A DNA stretch of 64,000 nt from Taxawa tesnikishii (nom. ined.) (Eukaryota; Ascomycota; Dothideomycetes; Dothideales). Made by a program: the position numbers and the translations under genes. A model generated the notes under the pieces. The model searched no databases and was not told the origin of the DNA. It saw only the letters and a program-made list of their open reading frames with translations. The DNA lies in NCBI GenBank assembly GCA_030247885.1, contig JAPDRO010000016.1, positions 372,001 to 436,000 on the forward strand, written 5' to 3'. Position 1 is the stretch's first letter. Every line of letters begins with the position of its first letter. Shown piece after piece: positions 11,636-22,220 of the stretch.

Positions 11636-13079
11636 TCCCTTTCCATGTCTCGGTGAAGCACAATGGAAATGCTGTTGTGTTGTGCTTTTAGCAAGCAGCT
11701 CAGCCACAAGGCAAACCAATCTGATCGATGCTGTCACCGGACGGTAAGTGGCAAACGTAGGAGCCGCATACAATGCATGCAGCCTGTGCGTTGAAGTTGG
11801 TCAACATCCATAGACGCAAAACTCCGGGTGCCGGCAACACATGCTCGGTCGAAGGCGTGACAGCTGGATTGGCACATGAGTATCGATCAATCAATCAATC
11901 AATCAAAGAACGCGCCAGTTTCGCGTACAGCGCGTGGAGCGTGACGTCAGCCAATCACAAGCGACTTCGGAAGTTGCAAACTAGACGGACGATTTCCGAA
12001 GTAAGAAGTCGAGCAACCTCTACTCTACTAACTCTACTGCTTCACCTTTCTATGCTGCTGGGCAGAGATCGTTTCTTGGGCCCTGTGCAACACGTGGGCT
12101 CCTACACCAGGTGCAGAAAACAAGACATTCCCGCCGTTACGGAAACGTTGTTTGCGCCTCCTGGGCAACATGCGTTCGCTCTTATCAGAGCCTGGCTTGC
12201 TTCAATAGAACCGCTGTTCGTTATCCCGCCATCGCCGTTGCCTATCCCACCTGCCGATCCGACGACACGAGATCCTGCAACACCCTGGCGATAATCAACA
12301 GACATCGTAAGCCTACTGCATGCTTGGCCAGGCAACTTGTAGGGTCGCTACCGCTCCCGGCTCGAGTTTTGTATTCATGTGCATCATCCGAAGTACGTGC
12401 CGGACAAGACAACTTCGTCAGAGGTTGAACGGTGTCGAACGACTACTGTAATCTGCATGCCCAGCCTTCTTGAAGGACAGGCTGTGCGGAAACGCTCCTC
12501 TGGCAACGGTGAGACGCCAGAAAGTCTGGAAAGAACACGGGGTACTCTGAGACCGAAGGACGAGGTATTGATAGAACGCTCGCTGCTTGCCGTATGCGAC
12601 TTGTGCATGGGCTCTTCAGTGTACAGTATCAGGAGGTGCGCTGAGACCTCCTACCACGATCGCAAGTGTTCGAGATCCTGTGCGACGGACGTTTTGCCTA
12701 TCCCAGACCCACTGATGCCGATTTACCTGGACGACGCATGAGAGTTAAGGCATGGATAAGGAGCGGCAACGGCAGTACAGTCTCTAAGAATTATCTGGAA
12801 GGCTGGGTGCGGATTTTTGAAACGGCGCGCAGAGTGCGCGTCGCAGGCGCAGCTTGCGTGAAGAATGCAGCCGTTGCTCTAATTCACACGAGCTAGTTCA
12901 TCCCTTTAACGGTCCAGCCACCCTTGCTTTATAGACGTTTTGTCGACTTTTTATAACGGCATCCTGCCTGCCGACGAGTTCTGGATGTGTGGTGACAGGT
13001 ATTCCGCTCTTTTATCTTGCCTTCCTCGTCGCATACGATCATTCTTTTCGCTTCACATTCGCTCAAACCCAAGAACATC
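11636..13079. other. Divergent spacer between helicase and LPMO genes
   Basis: About 1.4 kb between two divergent starts. It contains a five-unit ATCA tandem at 11886-11905. A TATA-like TTTATAGACG lies at 12930 and TTTATAACG at 12950, about 130-150 bases before the LPMO start. Open frames inside show no recognisable domains. Confidence 0.5.
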
Positions 13080-15351
13080 ATGATCACTACAGAATTGTCA
13101 AACACACTCTTTACAGCATGCACATTACTATCTCTCGCGGCGCCGGCCTCAGGCCATATGGAGATGAGCTGGCCGTATCCCATTCGAAGCAAGTTCAACC
13201 CTCAAAACTCCTACAGCATCATCGATTACAGCATGACCTCCCCTCAGCTCAGACGGCTCCAATTTCCCTTGTAAAGGATACCAAAACGACAGACCCATGC
13301 TTACAACGGTCACGTACAATGCCGGCTCGACATACAACATGAGCCTGGCAGGCTCTGCTTCGCATGGAGGAGGATCGTGCCAACTTTCACTATCCTACGA
13401 CAATGGAGCGACGTTCCGCGTCATCAAATCGATGATCGGTGGTTGCCCACTTACTACGACTTACGACTTTACCATACCTTCTTTTGCGCCAAATGGCACA
13501 GCTCTGTTAGCATGGACTTGGCAAAACAACATGGGAAACAGGGAGTTCTACATGAACTGCGCCGAGGTCAACATTCTCTCATCTACAAAGACCTACCGCA
13601 AGCGCCAGACGTACCAGAGCATGACGGATCTCCCTACATCTGGAAAGCTAACTTGGCCGGAATCAATGACTGCACAACTCCGGCAAACGAAGACCCCATC
13701 TACCCCGACCCTGGCCCGGACGTCGTTTACGGCAACGGCAAGAGCAGCAACGATGCTGCATGGACAGGCACCTGCGACTCTCCCACACCATACGGACAAA
13801 CCTACGAGGATTTGGGCGACAGTGTGTTCACCCCAGCAGAGGAGGTGGCTGTGGTTTCATCAGCTGCTGCATCTTCTGCGGTAGCTTCAAGTGCTGCTGT
13901 CACTTCGAGCAAGCTGTCATCTGCGGCCGCTTCTTCAGGCAAGCTTTCTTCTGCGGTTATGTTTTCCTCAAGCAAGCCGTCAAGTTCTGCTGCTGTACCT
14001 TCATCCACAAGCGCAAGCAAATCCCTAACCACAGTTGCGTCTTCGTCCATCAAACCTTTATCCGCCGCAGTTTCCACGTCAAGAAAGGTTTCGTCTGCTG
14101 CTGTTTCATCCTCAGCCAAAGCCTCCAGCGCTTTTGCGTCCTCCCAGAGCCGAGCTTCATCTGCTGTTGCGTCTTCCTCCGTCAAGCTTTCATCTTCCGC
14201 AGTCTCACCAAGGCCTTCATCTGCTGCTGCATCAATTTCGAGCAAGGTTTCTTCCGCTGCTGCTGCTGTTGCTGCTGCTTCCTCAAGCAAGCTCTCTTCC
14301 GCTGTTACGTCCACTCTGAGCAAAGTTGCTTCCTCTTCTTTGAGCAAAGCCACGTCTTCTTCCATGAGCAAAGCCGCATCTTCTTCCATCAAGCCTTCCT
14401 CTGCCGCGGCCTCATCATCAAGCAAGCCTTCAAGCACAGGCACATCTAACAAAGCACAGAGTGCATCCACTCTCAAGTCCGCGACGACTTCCAGCGCGGT
14501 TGTTACCCTGTCCAACCACAACGCCGGCCTGCGTTACCCCAGCAGCAGCACCGTGACCGTAACGGAAGACTGCTCTTCCTATGTCACAATGACCGTACAC
14601 GCAAGCGTGACCGGCAGCACCACACTCCCACCCACCGCGTACACGGTGACGGCCGCCGCTTCGGCCTGCACCGGAAAAACAGCGGCATGCCCATGCGAAG
14701 CAGGATACAACTGCATGGCCATCGGAACCTGCAGCTGGGCCTGCATTCACACAGCAACAAGCTCCGGCTCATTTGTCACATCCATGCGCTCATCGGCCGC
14801 AGCAAGCACCACGAAAGCCTCAGCAGCAGCCAGTTCCACAAGACCCTCCGCCGCCGTCGCCGCCTCCTCCTCCTCCTCCTCCTCCTCCTCCTCTTCCTCC
14901 TCTTCTTCCGCTGCCACTGGAACATCGGGCATTCCCGCCTACGCAACCGGGGACGCAAACGCCTACCTCCCCTGCATGCCAGGCACCTTCCTCTGCACAA
15001 GCAACACGACGTGGGTGACGTGCGACTACAACGACGGCAGCGCGCCCGCGAGCTCGGCCTACATGTACGCGTACCCGCGTCAAGCAGCGGGGGATGATGT
15101 GCGTGCCCGCACTGTCGATGTACGCGGCCATGTCGGGCGAGGGCCAGCAAGCGCAAACGCCCAACGGATACTACCGCGACGACCGGATCGTGCGCGCGCA
15201 GCCGTACGGGAGTTGCACGACCGACGGCTCGGTTCAGTGTAGTAATGCTGGACAGGGCTTCTTGATGTGCGATCAGGGCGGTTGGGTGGATATGGGAAGC
15301 GTGGCTCCCGGAACGGCGTGCGTTAATGGGCAGATGATCGCTTCCGAGTGA
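13080..15351 (+). CDS. AA11-type lytic polysaccharide monooxygenase with Ser/Ala linker and C-terminal X278-like domain; frame broken three times
   Basis: Secreted copper enzyme of the AA11 LPMO family, which cleaves chitin oxidatively. The signal peptide is residues 1-25; cleavage after ASG exposes H26, the first histidine of the copper brace. The second is in SASHGGGSC. Family landmarks [47 protein letters not shown] and FYMNCAEV follow, then [10 protein letters not shown] linker of over 200 residues is almost all Ser, Ala and Lys, with a pure Ser run near 14865-14900. The tail is Cys-rich ([34 protein letters not shown]), like the X278 module seen on AA11 enzymes. Domain order is complete, but the frame changes at 13240-13243, 13632-13634 and 15089-15093, all homopolymers. 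The gene looks whole apart from those sites. Confidence 0.88.
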
Positions 15352-15736
15352 TGATGGGTTGGTCGGGTTTTTGCATAGACGACGGCGTTTGGAATGTGGA
15401 AAAGGGCAGGATCGGGAAAAAGATATACTCTTGTATGGGAAATGAACGAAAGGGCTTTGAGTGTGACTTTTGATCGATGTGGATGGAACCACGCTTCGGG
15501 CTCCGTGTCATTACGTAGCTAGAGACGAATAAAAGAATCCATCAACATATGTGCGTTCACTAATCTTGATTCGTTTGCAGTTATTATGTACAATCAACGT
15601 AGCTTCCAAACCGTTCCCAGCCCGCTTCCGCAAGAGAAAAATAAAAAGAAAAGCGGTCGAGCAGAGGGGAACATTTTTTCGTCAATCATTCCAAGACATG
15701 AAGGTCAGAGGTGCAGGCTGTCCATCAGCAGCCGGT
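15352..15736. other. Convergent 3' spacer
   Basis: Lies between the stop codons of the LPMO (plus) and the alcohol dehydrogenase (minus). It is AT-richer than its surroundings and probably holds both 3' untranslated regions. No gene seen. Confidence 0.6.
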
Positions 15737-17016
15737 TCAGGACCTGTTTCCGAACTGGGCGTCGTAGTTGACGAGGGTGAACCTGTAGCGGACCTTGTTG
15801 TTGGCGACACGCTCGACAGCCTCCTTGCAACCAGCCTCGCTGATGTCGATTGTCTCGATCCAGCTCTTGATGTTCTGCTTGCTGGCAAGTTCGAACATGG
15901 CCAACATCTCCGGGCGGTTGCCGATGTGGGAGGCGCCGATGTAGCAGCCGTTTGGAGCAAAGTCCTGCGCCATCATCTGGGGAAGAGGCTTGTCGCCGAA
16001 GCCGACGGTGTGGAACTTGCCCATGACCTTGAGGGTGCTGAAGTAGGTCGGCATGTCGAACTTGTCGGCGGCGTCGGCGGTGTTGAGGATGAAGTCGAAG
16101 GTGAACTTGTACGGGTCGGCCCAGCCCTTCTCGTTGGTGACGACGAACTCCTTGGCGCCCATCTTCAGGGCGTCGTCCTTTTGTTTGGGGTGTGGGAGAG
16201 GACGTAGACCTCTGCGCCGAGAGCGACGGCCCAGAGGACGGCGAAGTGGCCGAGACCACCACTGGGAATGGAATGTCAGCTTGTTCGAGACGGGTGGATG
16301 GACGGGTTTGGCCACTCACAGTCCGACGATGGCGACCTTCTTGCCGGGGCCAGCGCCTAGCCTGACGAGCGGGCTGTAGACGGTCAAACCGGCGCAGAGC
16401 TGAGTCGATGGGTTAGTGTGACGATGACAAGTGCGCGAACCGTATCATATCGCTGGCCTACTCACCATGGGTGCGGCAATGCTGGTCTCGAGGTTGTCCG
16501 GGATCTTGAAGGTGAAGTACTCGTGGGCTCTCATGTGCGAAGAGTAGCCACCCTGGGAGATGGTGCCGTCCTCGTATGGGGCACCGTAGGTGTCGACGGA
16601 GTTGGGGCAGTAGTTCTCCTGGTCGGCCTTGCAGTTGCCGCAGGTGAGATCGGCCTTGATCTGGGCACCCACACCGACGCGGTCGCCGACCTTGATGGTG
16701 GTGACGTCCTTGCCGACCTTGACGGCACGGCCGATGACCTCGTGGCCGACGCAGAGGGGCAGAGGGGCGTCACCCCAGCCTCCGGTGATGGTGTGGACGT
16801 CGGAAGCGCAGACACCGCAGGCGTCGATGGCAATGTCAATGTCGCGGTCCTCGAACTTCTTGAGCTTGAACTCCTGCTTAGTGAAGTCGCTCCACTTCTT
16901 GTGGTCGGTGACCATGAAGCCGGTGGCAGTCTCTTTTGCGGTGGTCAGCCATCAATCGGGTCTCATATCGCGCCATCACGCGAGAAGATGTAGGTGTGTT
17001 TACCTGGGTAAGGCAT
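15737..17016 (-). CDS. NADP-dependent cinnamyl-alcohol-dehydrogenase-like enzyme (Adh6/7 type); frame broken once
   Basis: Zinc-dependent medium-chain alcohol dehydrogenase of the Adh6/Adh7/CAD group, reducing aldehydes with NADPH in the cytosol. The start MPYP (17016) splices across about 85 bases to ETATGFMVTDHKKW. Catalytic zinc ligands appear in CGVCASDVH and GHEVIG. The structural zinc loop is CGNCKADQENYC. The Rossmann motif GLGGLGHFAVLW spans an intron at about 16318-16261; another intron lies near 16480-16400. The C-terminus, RFTLVNYDAQFGNRS, is complete. The frame breaks at a four-G run (16187-16190) between VLSHTP and KQKDDALKMGAKEF, where one extra base restores the family sequence. 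A second dehydrogenase is transcribed divergently across the spacer, but it belongs to a different subfamily. Confidence 0.9.
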
Positions 17017-17378
17017 TTTGGGAGGTTGCGGGTGATGTGGGCGTGGTTATACCGAGGGAAGATTGGGACTCGCAGGGGGGGGGATGTAGGGAGAAGAGAT
17101 CAAGAGAAGAGCAGCAGTTTACGGGCAAGGGAGACTGATATATGAATTTCTCCAGAGAGCGCGCTGGCCGAATCGAGCTGGGTGAGCGTGGTGCGCGCTG
17201 CGTCATGCATTTATTTCCTCCGGACTGATTTGCTTTGCTCCAGGCACAGCGCACCACCCGCCATGCGTCATGAAACCCGCTCTATTACACGGATAAAAGC
17301 CGCTCTACACGGATAAAAAGCCGCCGGCGAGAGGCCATCCATGTCCAGTGCGACTCGTCCGCTCCAACCCGCGACAGA

Positions 17379-17379
17379 G

Positions 17380-17419
<40 letters not shown>

Positions 17420-17449
17420 AGCATGAGCATGAGCATGAGCATGAGCATG
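17379..17449. repeat. Hexanucleotide tandem repeat (GCATGG)n(GCATGA)n
   Basis: About a dozen six-base units. The first half is GCATGG and the second half GCATGA, so one variant spread through half of the array. Confidence 0.95.
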
Positions 17450-17717
17450 GCCCTGGCCGTTTACACGTTCGTGCCAGGAGCATTGGCAGAAGACACGGAG
17501 CCATGTCACAGTCTCGTTGTCGGCACCACTGCTTGGTACGACCCGCACGCGTTGCCGTCCCTCCACCAATCAGGCGCCATCTCGAACTTTTTTCCCTTGG
17601 TGGGGGTCTCTGTCCTCTCTGCGTCCTCTCTGCGTTCCTCCTGGCTCCTGCTCGAAATGGCAGGCCGCCCAGCCACACACTACGGCGTTCGATGAAACGA
17701 ACAAATATGCCCCTATG

Positions 17718-17718
17718 G

Positions 17719-17757
<39 letters not shown>

Positions 17758-17767
17758 ACTGCCTGCC
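17718..17767. repeat. (CTGC)n tetranucleotide microsatellite
   Basis: Around eleven CTGC units, one interrupted by an A (CTGA). Confidence 0.93.
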
Positions 17768-18354
17768 CTTGCAAGTGCAGCATCAATGGCCCATACGGAA
17801 TGTTTCCTTGTCACTGTTTCTCTCATCCATCCTCACCCCACTTCGAGAGCTCGAAGCCCCTCGCCCCTCGCCCCTCGCCCCCGCGGAGCTTGGACCCGTA
17901 CCTACGCCTTTTGCACGTCATCGTGAGTCCGAGCGGCGGCCGAAGCACAACATTCCGGTCAGCAACTACCCGCGCCGCCAGTGTGGAGGCGTATAAACCC
18001 CAAGCACCCCCAGCGCTGCTCGTGTGTTCAACTGTTGATTGAATGGGAGCAACGCCTTCCTGACAGCATCATTGTCAAGCAACGAAATCCGTTTTGCCTC
18101 GGAGTAAGTACCATGCAGCGAGGGCGGTTAATTGCAAGCCGAAGTCTTTGCGGACCCCAATGCTAGCCCGGGCCGGGATGCTTCTTTTGTACATCCAGAG
18201 ATCAGCCAATAGCGCAACCACGGCTGCTGTCATTCCCACGCGACTATCAACAGGACATCAGGCGGGGGTGAGTGCGGAGAAAGATGGGGAAGTGTCTATA
18301 CATATATCTTTGCATCCATGGTGAGCAAAGAGCATAGACATTGAGCTCTAGTCC

Positions 18355-18395
18355 ATCTCCTCTCTCTCTCTCTCTCCCCCTCTCTCTCCCCTCTC
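18355..18395. repeat. CT-rich tract upstream of the butanediol dehydrogenase-like gene
   Basis: Almost pure CT sequence ending about 115 bases before the start codon. Such tracts are common core-promoter elements near transcription starts in filamentous fungi, so a promoter role is plausible. Confidence 0.8.
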
Positions 18396-18508
18396 AACTA
18401 TTGGATAACATTGGCATTGTTGGATTGAACCTCTTTCGTTGTCTCCTTTTTATACATTCTTGTTGTGCCCTGCAATCTGCTCTTGGTGTTATCCTCAACG
18501 TACCCGAT

Positions 18509-19820
18509 ATGGCTACTATGAAAGCGGTACGCTTCCACGGAAACAGGGACTTGCGGCTTGACGAGATCCCAGTCCCACAATGTGGTAAAGGCCAGATCAA
18601 GGTAAACGCCAGAAACCGATACCGAATACCGCGGGAGAAACAGTCTTTGCTCAGCGCCTGATAGATCAAGCCGGCCTGGTGTGGCATTTGCGGCAGCGGT
18701 ATGCTCAACCCGTCTCTCCTGTTGCTGATGGAACGGGCTAACCTGGCCGCAAGACCTGCACGAATATCTGGGAGGACCGGCACTGACCCCCATCACACCT
18801 CACCCCATCACCGGCGAACAGGTCCCCGTCACCTTCGGACACGAGTTCAGCGGTACCGTCGAGGAGGTCGGAGACGGAGTTTCAGACAAGTACAAGGTTG
18901 GGGATAGGGTTTGCGTACAGCCCATCATTTACTGCGGAGATTGCGGCGCGTGCAAGGACGACATACCCAACTGCTGCTATAGCAATGGGTTCGTAGGCAT
19001 CAGCGGTGCGTTCCGTCGTAGTGTGTTCAGGTCGCGGCGCGGCGCTAACATTGTCGCTGCAGGGTGGGGTGGTGGTCTGTCCGAACACGTCGTCGTACCC
19101 GAGTACTGCGTCTTCCACATCCCGGACAACGTGAGCCTGGAGGTTGCCGGTCAGGCCAGAACCCCATTCACCACGATGAACACGTGCCTTTGCTGACACA
19201 TCACGTTTGATAGCTCTGGTGGAACCGTTGGCAGTCGGTTGGCACGCTGTCAAGATCTCCCCTTCAAGCCCGGCGATTCCGTGCTCATTCTCGGTGGCGG
19301 ACCCATCGGACTGTCCGTCATCCAAGCACTCAGATCCAAAGGAGACAGCACCATCATCGTGTCAGAAGTGTCACCCGTACGGCAACAGTACGCCAAGCAA
19401 TTCGGCGCGACGCACGTGCTCGACCCGACCAAAGACGACATTGTCAAGCGCTGCAAAGAGCTATGCGACAACCAAGGCGTAAACGTCGTCTTCGACGCCG
19501 CCGGTGTTCAAGCCGGGCTCGACCAGGCCATACATGCCGTGCGCGCCCGCGGCACCATTGTGAACATTGCCGTTTGGGAGAAGCCGTGCACCATCCACCC
19601 CAACGATTTGGTGTTCAAGGAGAGGAAGTATTTGGGAGTAGCCACGTACGTATTGGGAGATTTTGGGGAAGTGCTCGAAGCTATCAGCTCGGGGCGGATG
19701 AAGCCGGATTCGATGATTACCAAGAGGATCGCACTCAACGAGGTGGTGGAGGAGGGGTTCAAGGCGCTGGTGAAGGATAAGAGCCAGGTCAAGATCCTGG
19801 TGAAGGCTCATGGAGGATGA
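18509..19820 (+). CDS. 2,3-butanediol dehydrogenase-like zinc alcohol dehydrogenase; frame broken once
   Basis: Medium-chain zinc dehydrogenase of the Bdh1 (R,R-butanediol dehydrogenase) type. The start is MATMKAVRFHGNRDLRLDE. Introns follow GQIK (about 18602-18663), CGICGS, and SNGFVGISG, with a fourth after NVSLEV. Catalytic and structural zinc loops are CGICGSDLHEY, FGHEFSGTV and CGDCGACKDDIPNC. The Rossmann motif is LILGGGPIGLSVIQ. The end KDKSQVKILVKAHGG is complete. The frame changes at the four-C run 19259-19262 between WHAVKIS and FKPGDSVLI; one more C joins the conserved frames. Substrate is inferred from family only. Confidence 0.9.
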
Positions 19821-20093
19821 TTGAGGAAGCGAGATGTTGCTCTCATTGATGGCTTCTCGAGCTTGCGTGACACTTGTCGCGATCCTGGCAGACGTTTCGG
19901 ACCTTTCCACCCTAATGCGACTTTATCCTCTTTGCATCTGCTGTGTGTTGTCGCGTGTCCACCTTACCCAAATCAAAGTGAAACTCGGCCCCCCCCCCCC
20001 ATCGCAGAGTAAATGCCGTGCCCATGTCCACCCGATATACCTTGGTAAGTGGCAACCAACGGCTCTGTAGCTACCGATACACACATCAAACCA

Positions 20094-21595
20094 TCAAGCC
20101 TTGACAATCTTGTCCTTGGGCAGCTCCCTACAGTTCGGACACAACCATTCGCCCTTGGGCTCCTCCTTGAGGCCCACACAACCCCAATGAAACCACTGGT
20201 ACGGACAGTCCTCGTTATCGCACGCCACCATGTCTCCGAAACTCACCCGCTGGCAGGTACAGTAGACCTGAGTGTCGTCCTCCTCGGCCTCGGCATCTGC
20301 CTCGGCGTCCTCCATTTCCTCGTCACTCGTGGCCTGGCCACGTCGTCGCGAGCGCGCCTCGGCTGTCCCGTCGTGGCCGTGCGGCAGAGAGGACGGCGTG
20401 GGACTCGTGCTTGCGCGCGAGGACGAGGGCGTGGGTGAGGCGGAGGGACTGCCGCGGCCACGGCGCTCGCTGCGCTTGACTTGAGAGGCGCGATCGCCTT
20501 TTCTGTGCGTACCGCCCGTCGACGGGCGCACGCGTTTGCGTGCCGCGGCGGCAGCGGAGGCTTGATGCGGTGCGAGTTTTTGCTGTTTGCCGGTGCTTTC
20601 TTCGTCGCGGCGGCCGGCCTTGATGGCTGTGCTGAGCCGGCACGGCTAGAGGTCGGGAGAGGCGTGCCGGCCTTTGGCGTGCCGGGTCCGATGGAGGATT
20701 GCCGGAGCGATGATGAGGTGGCGGGGAGAGCGATGGAGGCGTTGAGGCGGCGCCTTTGGAGGCGTCTGCGCTGGCTTCGCGTGAGCTTCTTGATGCGGAT
20801 CCGTTCAGGTGTGGCTGGTTCAGCATGGGGTTCTGGGCGGCCAGCGGTGAGTGAGTGCGGGGTTTGCAGATGCCTGCAGCCTGGCCATGGCGGCATTGGC
20901 GATGTTCGGTGCGCCTCCGGATTGCGCGGCGGAGAGCGGGGTGCTGAGGCCGGAGACGGAGGCCGGAGGTGCGGCGTTGGCCGCGGAAGGCTGCAAGAGA
21001 GATGGCAATGACGGGTCTGACGGGAATTGATCGGTGGCCTGCAAGTCGCGCAGCTTGATGTCGAAGCGCTTGATCTGGCGGTCGAGCTGGGACAGGCCAA
21101 GGCAAGGGTCAGCAAAGCCCACCGGAACCAGACGTGGCAAGAGGCAAGCACACGTACAATTACCATGGCCTTCTCGCTCAGGCCGACCTTTTCGGCTTGC
21201 AGTATCTCGGCCCGACGGAAGTTGGCGAGGACGGTCTTGGTGAAGGCTTCCTCTTTGGGATTCTTCACCACACTCCCATTCTGCCTGATCCATTTCTGCA
21301 GGGCGTTGTCGCGCTGTTGGATGACATCGCGACACGTCTGGATCTGCTGGTCTTTGGCTTGAATCTCCTCGAGCAAGTGGGCGATCTCCGCCGGCAAGTT
21401 GGCAACTGTGAGCGCATCGCATATCAGTATCGACATCAGCATCAGTATCAGCATCGGCATCGGCATCGGCGTGGCCAACGACTGACACCGGCAGCAGCAG
21501 CAGCAGCAGCACCAGCACCGGCGCCAGCAGAGAGACAACGTACCGTCGTGGCAAAATTGATCGAGCACCGTCGCCGCATCGTCGACAGCCGCCAT
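20094..21595 (-). CDS. ING-family PHD-finger protein, Yng2-like (NuA4 subunit); frame broken three times
   Basis: ING-type chromatin reader resembling yeast Yng2, a subunit of the NuA4 histone H4/H2A acetyltransferase; the PHD finger binds methylated H3K4. Exon 1 (21595-21544) encodes [18 protein letters not shown] 138-base intron (21543-21406) is mostly microsatellite. Exon 2 gives the ING helical domain ([20 protein letters not shown]). A 71-base intron (21157-21087) precedes [21 protein letters not shown] low-complexity basic linker follows. The PHD finger is at the end: [29 protein letters not shown] and WLCPNCRE, a full Cys4-His-Cys3 set. Within the linker the frame slips at 20859-20862, 20755-20757 and 20577-20581; each is a homopolymer one base short. 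Confidence 0.87.
21406..21543 (-). repeat. First intron of the Yng2-like gene, composed largely of microsatellites
   Basis: GT-AG intron (donor GTACGT) filled with an ATCAGT/ATCGGC hexamer array (about 21421-21474) and a CAG-rich array (about 21491-21520). Little unique sequence remains apart from the splice signals. Confidence 0.85.
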
Positions 21596-22220
21596 GTCGT
21601 ACCAGCTGTCAAGTTGAACAGTGTCTTGTTGTATTCCTATTCCTATTCCTGTTCCTTTTCCCGACTCTTCCTGATCGTGTACGAACAAGAACAAGGCAGG
21701 CACGACTGACGTTCATCTGAGCAGTCTGAGCAGCAGCCTGACTAATACTCAGCCCTACACGTGCTAGCTCAGGGCCACCTGGCCACCTAAGCACACTAAG
21801 CGTTAGTGCCGGGGAGCACGACGCGAGCCGCAGCCAGAAATGCCGGATTCAGCAGCTGCCTCCCTTTGCAAAACGAATGCGGCGCCGACGACTATGAAGG
21901 TGACGCCGAGTCTGACAGCAGCGCCGGCGATGACTCTGACCCCGACCAAGGCGCCGACGACGACGACGACGACGACGCAGAAGAAGAGCCAGATTCCGGC
22001 CACCGCTCCCACTACACCCTACCAATCAACCTTCCCTTGAGAGAGAAGCAGACCTACGAAAGCGACGTACGACGAAGCCTACATTCGAGCGCGCACAGCC
22101 AGAGTCAGCCAGCTCGTTCAGCAAAAGACAGTCCCAAGACAGTCCCAAGACAGGCTGCGGCCGAGTGTAGGAGATACGACTTTGACCCCATACCGCGTAG
22201 CCTTCGCAACACGCACGACA
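21596..22220. promoter_or_regulatory. Divergent promoter between Yng2-like and Hos2-like genes
   Basis: About 625 bases between two divergent start codons. It includes a TATTCC tandem (about 21630-21660) and a GAC-rich stretch near 21957-21980. An open frame running 21806-22261 encodes an Asp-rich low-complexity peptide with no known relatives; I treat it as leader sequence rather than a gene. Confidence 0.5.

Larger units (their letters stand above)
17017..18508. promoter_or_regulatory. Divergent, repeat-rich promoter region between two dehydrogenase genes
   Basis: About 1.5 kb between the two divergent starts. It carries a nine-G run (17075-17083), a GCATGG/GCATGA hexamer tandem (17379-17449), a GCCT tandem (17718-17767) and a CT-rich tract (18355-18395) just upstream of the plus-strand gene. 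TATACATATAT near 18295-18305 is a candidate TATA element for that gene. No coding sequence recognised; frames through the tandems are artefacts of the repeats. Confidence 0.5.

Noticed and set aside
13802-14521. Long antisense frame encoding an acidic Glu/Ala-rich protein opposite the LPMO linker
   Set aside because: It is the mirror of the Ser/Ala repeat codons on the plus strand; no start context or homologue supports it.
15551-16207. 218-codon plus-strand frame with regular Val/Asp/Gly pattern
   Set aside because: Lies antisense to the well-conserved dehydrogenase exon and only mirrors its codon bias.
17341-18042. Frame reading His-Gly and His-Glu repeats
   Set aside because: Direct translation of the hexamer tandem; both strands and several frames stay open for the same reason.
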